From Candidatus Kuenenia stuttgartensis (lineage in GTDB: Bacteria > Bacteroidota > Bacteroidia > Chitinophagales > Chitinophagaceae): DNA of 8,047 bases. Location: NCBI GenBank assembly GCA_943330835.2, contig CALQJH020000086.1, positions 1-8,047 of the forward strand, in the 5' to 3' direction. The notes under the pieces were generated by a model. That model had not been told where the DNA came from, searched no databases, and saw only the letters and a program-made list of their open reading frames with translations. Shown piece after piece: positions 6,516-8,047 of the stretch; the stretch's first letter is position 1, and each line of letters begins with the position of its first letter. A program made the translations under genes and the position numbers.

Positions 6516-6953
6516 TTATTTTTTTATTATTAAACTTACAAACAAACTGTTGATGGCATCAATACACTTGTTCCTTTGCAGGTTAAGCAAGGCTAATTGT
6601 TTCACGACTTTATCTTTCTCATTTACAGGAACATTTTCAAATTCGTAAACTTTTTCCTGCTCATGCCATAATCTGCAATTAACATCTGCTAATTGATAAA
6701 AAACTTCACCAAAATTACCTTGTACTTCACTTACTGTATTGCCTTCTTTTTTATATACTTTATTGGCCTCAAAAGTCATCTTACTACTTTCAATATTACC
6801 CATCGCTGCATCCGCAACGTACTCATCAATTTCTTTCTGTAATTGCTCAGACTGCTTAGCTAAACTCGTTAATCTATTTTCGTCTTCAGTATGAAATTGT
6901 TTTAACTTTACAATAGTTAATTTATCGCAAAGCATACCTAAAGTTTCAGCCAT
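6516..6953 (-). CDS. Small alpha-helical protein resembling DUF6165/DUF4254
   Basis: This 145-residue soluble protein has no signal peptide or membrane segment. It begins MAETLGMLCDKLTIVKLKQF, and the pattern x-L-x-D-K-L-T-I-x-x-L-K resembles the start of DUF6165/DUF4254-type proteins found beside glycosyltransferases. A charged helical stretch follows (about 22-47). The second half has LADVNCRLWHEQEKVYEFE (88-106) and LALLNLQRNKCIDAINSLF (120-138), again like the 'N-x-x-L-W ... R-N-x-x-I-x-x-I-N' pattern of those families. The family assignment is from memory of the pattern and is moderate. No catalytic residues can be named; a scaffold or accessory role in glycan assembly is conceivable. 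The ATG at 6953 is the only plausible start, because an in-frame stop lies four codons upstream. It is the first gene of the minus-strand operon and ends 9 bases before the methyltransferase, in a very A-rich spacer that serves as that gene's leader. Confidence 0.72.
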   Translation of the reverse strand: MAETLGMLCDKLTIVKLKQFHTEDENRLTSLAKQSEQLQKEIDEYVADAAMGNIESSKMTFEANKVYKKEGNTVSEVQGNFGEVFYQLADVNCRLWHEQEKVYEFENVPVNEKDKVVKQLALLNLQRNKCIDAINSLFVSLIIKK

Positions 6954-7072
6954 AATAAATAATTAGCCACGAAATTATCAATTTAATAATTAAGAATTGC
7001 AAAACTCACTGAAATATAGTTAATCAATAGAATATCTCTATTTTCGCATGACTTTTCATTTCATTAGAAACC
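6954..7072. promoter_or_regulatory. Divergent promoter region between the minus-strand operon and the flippase gene
   Basis: This 119-base gap lies between the starts of two divergently transcribed units, so it should hold the promoter of the five-gene minus-strand operon and that of the flippase gene. On the plus strand TATTTTCG at 7039-7046 is one mismatch from the Bacteroidota -7 element TAnnTTTG and lies 26 bases before the flippase ATG. On the minus strand GAGTTTTG at 7007-7000 is also one mismatch away, with a TTG (7027-7025) 17 bases upstream that could serve as a -33 element. Both are weak matches. No operator-like repeat or strong hairpin is evident. Confidence 0.35.
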
Positions 7073-8047
7073 ATGTCACAAATAAGAAAAAAAAGTTTAA
7101 AAGCCACAGTTTGGATTTATGTAGGCTTTCTTATTGGCGCAATAAATACTTATTTTTTTACACATAAGTCATGGTTTAGTACTGATCAAAATGGACTTAC
7201 GAGGGCGATGATTGAAATTAGCCAATTGGTATTTGCATTTTCTTGCCTAGGAACTACTTCTTATCTATATAAATTTTTCCCCTATTACGAAGACAATCTG
7301 GAATCAAAAAAGAATGACATATTAGGTCTCGCAATAATCATTGCGCTGGGAGGTTTTCTTTTAACAGCGTCAGGCATATTTTTAATAGAGCCAGTAGTAG
7401 TTAGAAAATTCAGCGCAAATTCACAATTGCTTGTAGAATATTTTTACTGGATTTTGCCGATGGGATTTTTTGTATTGTTGTACAATATATTGGAAGCTTA
7501 TGCTTATGGATTTGGCAAAGGTGTAATGGGAAGTTTGCTTAAAGAAACTGTTTTGCGTCTATACACTTTTGTTATTATCATTTTGAAAGTATTGGGTTTT
7601 ATCAATTTCAATACTTTCATTATTTTATTTTCATTTCAATATGCAATCATTCTTATTATTCTGGCCATTCATTTGAAAATAGAAGGAAACCTCTGGTTGA
7701 ATTTCAAATTCAGTCGTGTGAGTAAAAAATTCAGAAAAAAAATATTTGCTATTCTATCACTTACTTTTTTTGTAATAATAGTAAGTGTATTAAGGCAAAG
7801 CATTGATGGGCTTGTATTAGCAGCAAAACAAAATCTTGGTAAAGTTGGAATTTTTGGTTTGGCCACTTATATGGTTTCTGTTTTACAAGCACCATTTAGA
7901 AGTTTAGTTGCAATAACAATTCCTATTTTATCAAGGGCATGGAAAGATAAAAATCATTTAGAAATTCAAAGAATTTATCAACGTACTTCAATTAATATGC
8001 TTGGATTTTCATTGTTCGTTTTCTTTCTCATTTGGCTAAATTTCGAA
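7073..8047 (+). CDS. Wzx-type oligosaccharide flippase (polysaccharide biosynthesis/MATE-like protein), C-terminus cut by window edge
   Basis: The 325 codons present run in frame from the ATG at 7073 to the edge without a stop. The family is usually about 450-500 residues, so roughly two thirds of the protein is seen. It is an inner-membrane protein expected to flip undecaprenyl-linked repeat units to the periplasmic face. The N-terminus has the short basic start (MSQIRKKSLK) and first helix of the family. Hydrophobic segments lie at about 11-29, 47-63, 83-107, 122-146, 161-178, 181-201, 224-240, 257-275 and 307-322. The segment GTTSYLYKFFPYY (60-72) after helix 2 and the conserved-looking QAPFRSL (272-278) match Bacteroidota flippases annotated as oligosaccharide flippase or lipopolysaccharide biosynthesis protein. 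It is transcribed away from the operon, from the shared intergenic region. Its presence implies a Wzx/Wzy-style export route rather than an ABC transporter, though the polymerase is not in view. Confidence 0.85.
   Translation, partial: MSQIRKKSLKATVWIYVGFLIGAINTYFFTHKSWFSTDQNGLTRAMIEISQLVFAFSCLGTTSYLYKFFPYYEDNLESKKNDILGLAIIIALGGFLLTASGIFLIEPVVVRKFSANSQLLVEYFYWILPMGFFVLLYNILEAYAYGFGKGVMGSLLKETVLRLYTFVIIILKVLGFINFNTFIILFSFQYAIILIILAIHLKIEGNLWLNFKFSRVSKKFRKKIFAILSLTFFVIIVSVLRQSIDGLVLAAKQNLGKVGIFGLATYMVSVLQAPFRSLVAITIPILSRAWKDKNHLEIQRIYQRTSINMLGFSLFVFFLIWLNFE

Noticed and set aside
7669..7866. Minus-strand open frame of 65 codons
   Set aside because: It is antisense to the flippase coding sequence, which is continuous and convincing here.
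1..8047. CRISPR arrays, tRNA or rRNA genes, insertion sequences, phage or defence genes
   Set aside because: No direct-repeat array, tRNA-like cloverleaf, transposase motif or terminal inverted repeats were seen on either strand. The coding content is explained by glycan biosynthesis.

Overview
The window is a piece of a cell-surface polysaccharide (O-antigen, capsule or exopolysaccharide) biosynthesis locus from a member of the Bacteroidota. This assignment rests on AT-rich DNA, translation starts with A/T-rich leaders and no Shine-Dalgarno sequence, candidate promoter elements of the TAnnTTTG type, and a flippase and glycosyltransferases that read like Bacteroidota family members. Genus cannot be fixed from the sequence alone. 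No RNA genes, CRISPR arrays, insertion sequences or phage genes are visible.

Layout from left to right. Positions 1-222 (-) hold the N-terminus of a GT4-type glycosyltransferase cut by the window edge. A 130-base divergent intergenic region follows. Positions 353-1420 (+) encode GDP-mannose 4,6-dehydratase (gmd). It converges, with an 8-base gap, on a compact five-gene minus-strand run that reads from 6953 down to 1429: a small protein resembling DUF6165/DUF4254 (6516-6953), a zinc-finger-type sugar C-methyltransferase homologue (5247-6506), a large glycosyltransferase-methyltransferase fusion (3409-5244), a GMD-like short-chain dehydrogenase with an altered active site (2537-3409), and a GT9-like glycosyltransferase (1429-2547). 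Junctions in this run are 9 bases, 2 bases, a 1-base TAATG overlap and an 11-base overlap, so it is almost certainly one operon. A 119-base divergent region then separates it from a Wzx-type flippase (7073 to beyond the right edge, +).

How the genes may work together. Gmd makes GDP-4-keto-6-deoxy-D-mannose. The next enzyme usually expected, GDP-fucose synthase, GDP-rhamnose reductase or perosamine synthase, is not in the window. The minus-strand operon instead carries a C-methyltransferase homologue, whose characterised relatives methylate C3 of NDP-4-keto-6-deoxysugars, and a GMD-derived SDR that could act on the same keto sugar. One inference is that the locus builds a GDP-linked, possibly branched (C-methylated) 6-deoxyhexose. 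Three glycosyltransferases, one fused to a second methyltransferase, would assemble the repeat unit and the flippase would export it. The least ordinary features are the fusion protein, the YxxxR SDR and this possible branched-sugar route. The rest is conventional glycan-locus content.
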